Under the pieces are notes generated by a model. It saw only the letters and a list, made by a program, of their open reading frames with translations, was not told the DNA's origin and made no database searches. The translations under genes and the position numbers were made by a program. This document shows positions 63,193 to 64,000 of a stretch of 64,000 nt of DNA, piece by piece. This DNA comes from Homoserinimonas sp044769865 (GTDB lineage Bacteria; Actinomycetota; Actinomycetes; Actinomycetales; Microbacteriaceae). The DNA lies in the NCBI RefSeq assembly GCF_044769865.1, contig NZ_JBIZWA010000001.1, positions 682,001 through 746,000 of the forward strand. Reading direction: 5' to 3'. Position 1 is the stretch's first letter, and every line of letters begins with the position of its first letter.

Positions 63193-64000
63193 TGCTCCAC
63201 CTCCAGGGACGAGATCACGAAGCGGTAGTGCTCGTTGCGGGCCAACAGCTCGGAGTGGGTGCCGACATCGTCGATGCGGCCATCACGCATGAGCGCGACC
63301 CGGTCGGCCAGTTGCACGGTCGACGGACGGTGCGCCACGATGAGCGCCGTCGTCGCCGCGAGGACTCGGCGCAGGCCCGCCTCGACGGCCGCCTCCGTGT
63401 CGACATCGAGGGCCGAGAGCGGGTCGTCGAGCACGAGCACGTCGGGCCTCGCCGCGACGGCACGGGCGAGCGCGAGGCGCTGCCGCTGTCCGCCGGAGAG
63501 GCTCATGCCTTCCTCGCCGATCGTGGTGTCGAGCCCCTCGGGCAGCGCGGAGACGAAGTCTGCCTGCGCGATGTCGAGGGCCTCGCGCAGCTCCTCCTCC
63601 GAGGCATCCGGGTTTCCCAGCAGAACGTTTTCGCGCACGCTCGCCGAGAAGAGAATCGCCTCCTCGAAGCCCATCGCGATGCGCTCGCGCAGCTGCTCGC
63701 GGCTCAGGTCGCGGATGTCGACCCCGTCGAGCATGATGCGCCCGCCCGTGACGTCGTAGAGCCGGGTCGTCAGCGCCGTCAGCGTCGACTTGCCGCAGCC
63801 CGTCAACCCGACGAGCGCCATGGTCTCCCCCGGCTGCAGCTCGAGGCTCACCCCGTCGACGATGTCGCGCGAATCGGGGTGGGCATCCTGGTAGCGGAAG
63901 TGCGCATCCTCGAACACGAGCCTGCCCTCGCCGCGAGCCACGGACGACGGATGCTCGGGGTCGACGATGGGGTTCACCTCGTCCATCACCTCGAAGTAGC
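63189..64000 (-). CDS. ABC exporter half-transporter (subunit 1, 5' end outside window)
   Basis: C-terminal part of an ABC exporter; the reading frame stays open to the window edge and reads YFEVMDEVNPIVDPEHPS at its visible start, so the membrane domain lies beyond 64000. The ATPase domain is complete: Walker A GLTGCGKST, signature LSGGQRQRLALARAV, Walker B VLVLDDPLSALDVDT. Here the Walker B is followed by aspartate instead of the catalytic glutamate, a change typical of the degenerate partner in heterodimeric exporters. It overlaps the next gene by 4 bp. Confidence 0.92.
   Translation of the reverse strand, partial: YFEVMDEVNPIVDPEHPSSVARGEGRLVFEDAHFRYQDAHPDSRDIVDGVSLELQPGETMALVGLTGCGKSTLTALTTRLYDVTGGRIMLDGVDIRDLSREQLRERIAMGFEEAILFSASVRENVLLGNPDASEEELREALDIAQADFVSALPEGLDTTIGEEGMSLSGGQRQRLALARAVAARPDVLVLDDPLSALDVDTEAAVEAGLRRVLAATTALIVAHRPSTVQLADRVALMRDGRIDDVGTHSELLARNEHYRFVISSLEVEQ

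Noticed and set aside
1..64000. CRISPR arrays, insertion sequences or prophage genes
   Set aside because: No regularly spaced direct repeats, transposase, integrase or phage structural gene was found; the 11-bp and 21-bp repeats are regulatory or intergenic elements.

Overview
The window is a continuous chromosomal stretch of a high-GC actinobacterium, most likely a member of the Microbacteriaceae. Pointers are mycothiol synthase (mshD), a GlnR-type orphan regulator, a SenX3/RegX3 phosphate system, ppk next to a MutT1-type Nudix/phosphatase protein, NADP isocitrate dehydrogenase of the homodimeric type, HAIR and CIRCE heat-shock operators, many leaderless promoters (TANNNT followed 6-7 nt later by ATG or GTG), and heavy use of the word GGATGC/GCATCC. 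There is no sign of an insertion sequence, prophage, integrase or CRISPR array.

Region 1 (1-17.4 kb) is a phosphate island. It holds regX3-senX3 (divergent from phoU), gpmA, a lipoprotein, a FUSC-type membrane protein, ygfZ, a nitrobindin-like protein, glnR-mshD, ppk and a mutT1-like gene, two tandem pstS paralogues and pstCAB. Three arrays of 11-bp direct repeats (GTTCACC-like PHO boxes) sit before senX3/phoU, pstS1 and pstS2. The logic is sense (SenX3/RegX3/PhoU), import (PstSSCAB) and store (Ppk).

Region 2 (17.4-26.2 kb) is mixed housekeeping: a GyrI-like protein, a structured non-coding stretch, tRNA-Lys, an aminotransferase, a ferritin-VIT1 fusion, the galM/galT-galK genes and trpF.

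Region 3 (26.2-36.4 kb) and region 5 (51.7-58.2 kb) look like two parts of one acyl-CoA catabolic regulon. Region 3 carries livJMHFG, a quinone oxidoreductase, a TetR regulator, an SDR, a serine beta-lactamase-fold esterase, a thioesterase and a FasR-like PucR regulator. Region 5 carries an acyl-CoA ligase, MaoC hydratase, SDR, an ACAD10/11-type acyl-CoA dehydrogenase, its matching APH-type kinase and a zinc alcohol dehydrogenase. A shared palindrome fused to a -10 box (ACCGNCYRGYYGGTATNTT type) precedes the esterase, the thioesterase, the kinase-led operon and, in weaker form, the alcohol dehydrogenase. The separate kinase plus dehydrogenase resemble the two halves of human ACAD10/11, which process 4-hydroxyacyl-CoAs, so a hydroxy-acid or lactone degradation route is the most interesting hypothesis here.

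Region 4 (36.5-51.7 kb) has icd, a 1201-residue secreted subtilase, hsp20 under combined HAIR and CIRCE control, nagA, purU, an MFS/ArsR divergent pair with a clear operator, a second MFS exporter, a ZTP (pfl) riboswitch controlling glyA-folD, a small hydrophilic protein and a DUF368 (PopT-type) lipid-carrier translocase.

Region 6 (58.2-64 kb) has a GNAT enzyme, an alkyltransferase-like protein, an orphan NMT1/SsuA-type binding protein, an unusual membrane-anchored dimethylargininase-like enzyme and a heterodimeric ABC exporter that runs off the end of the window.
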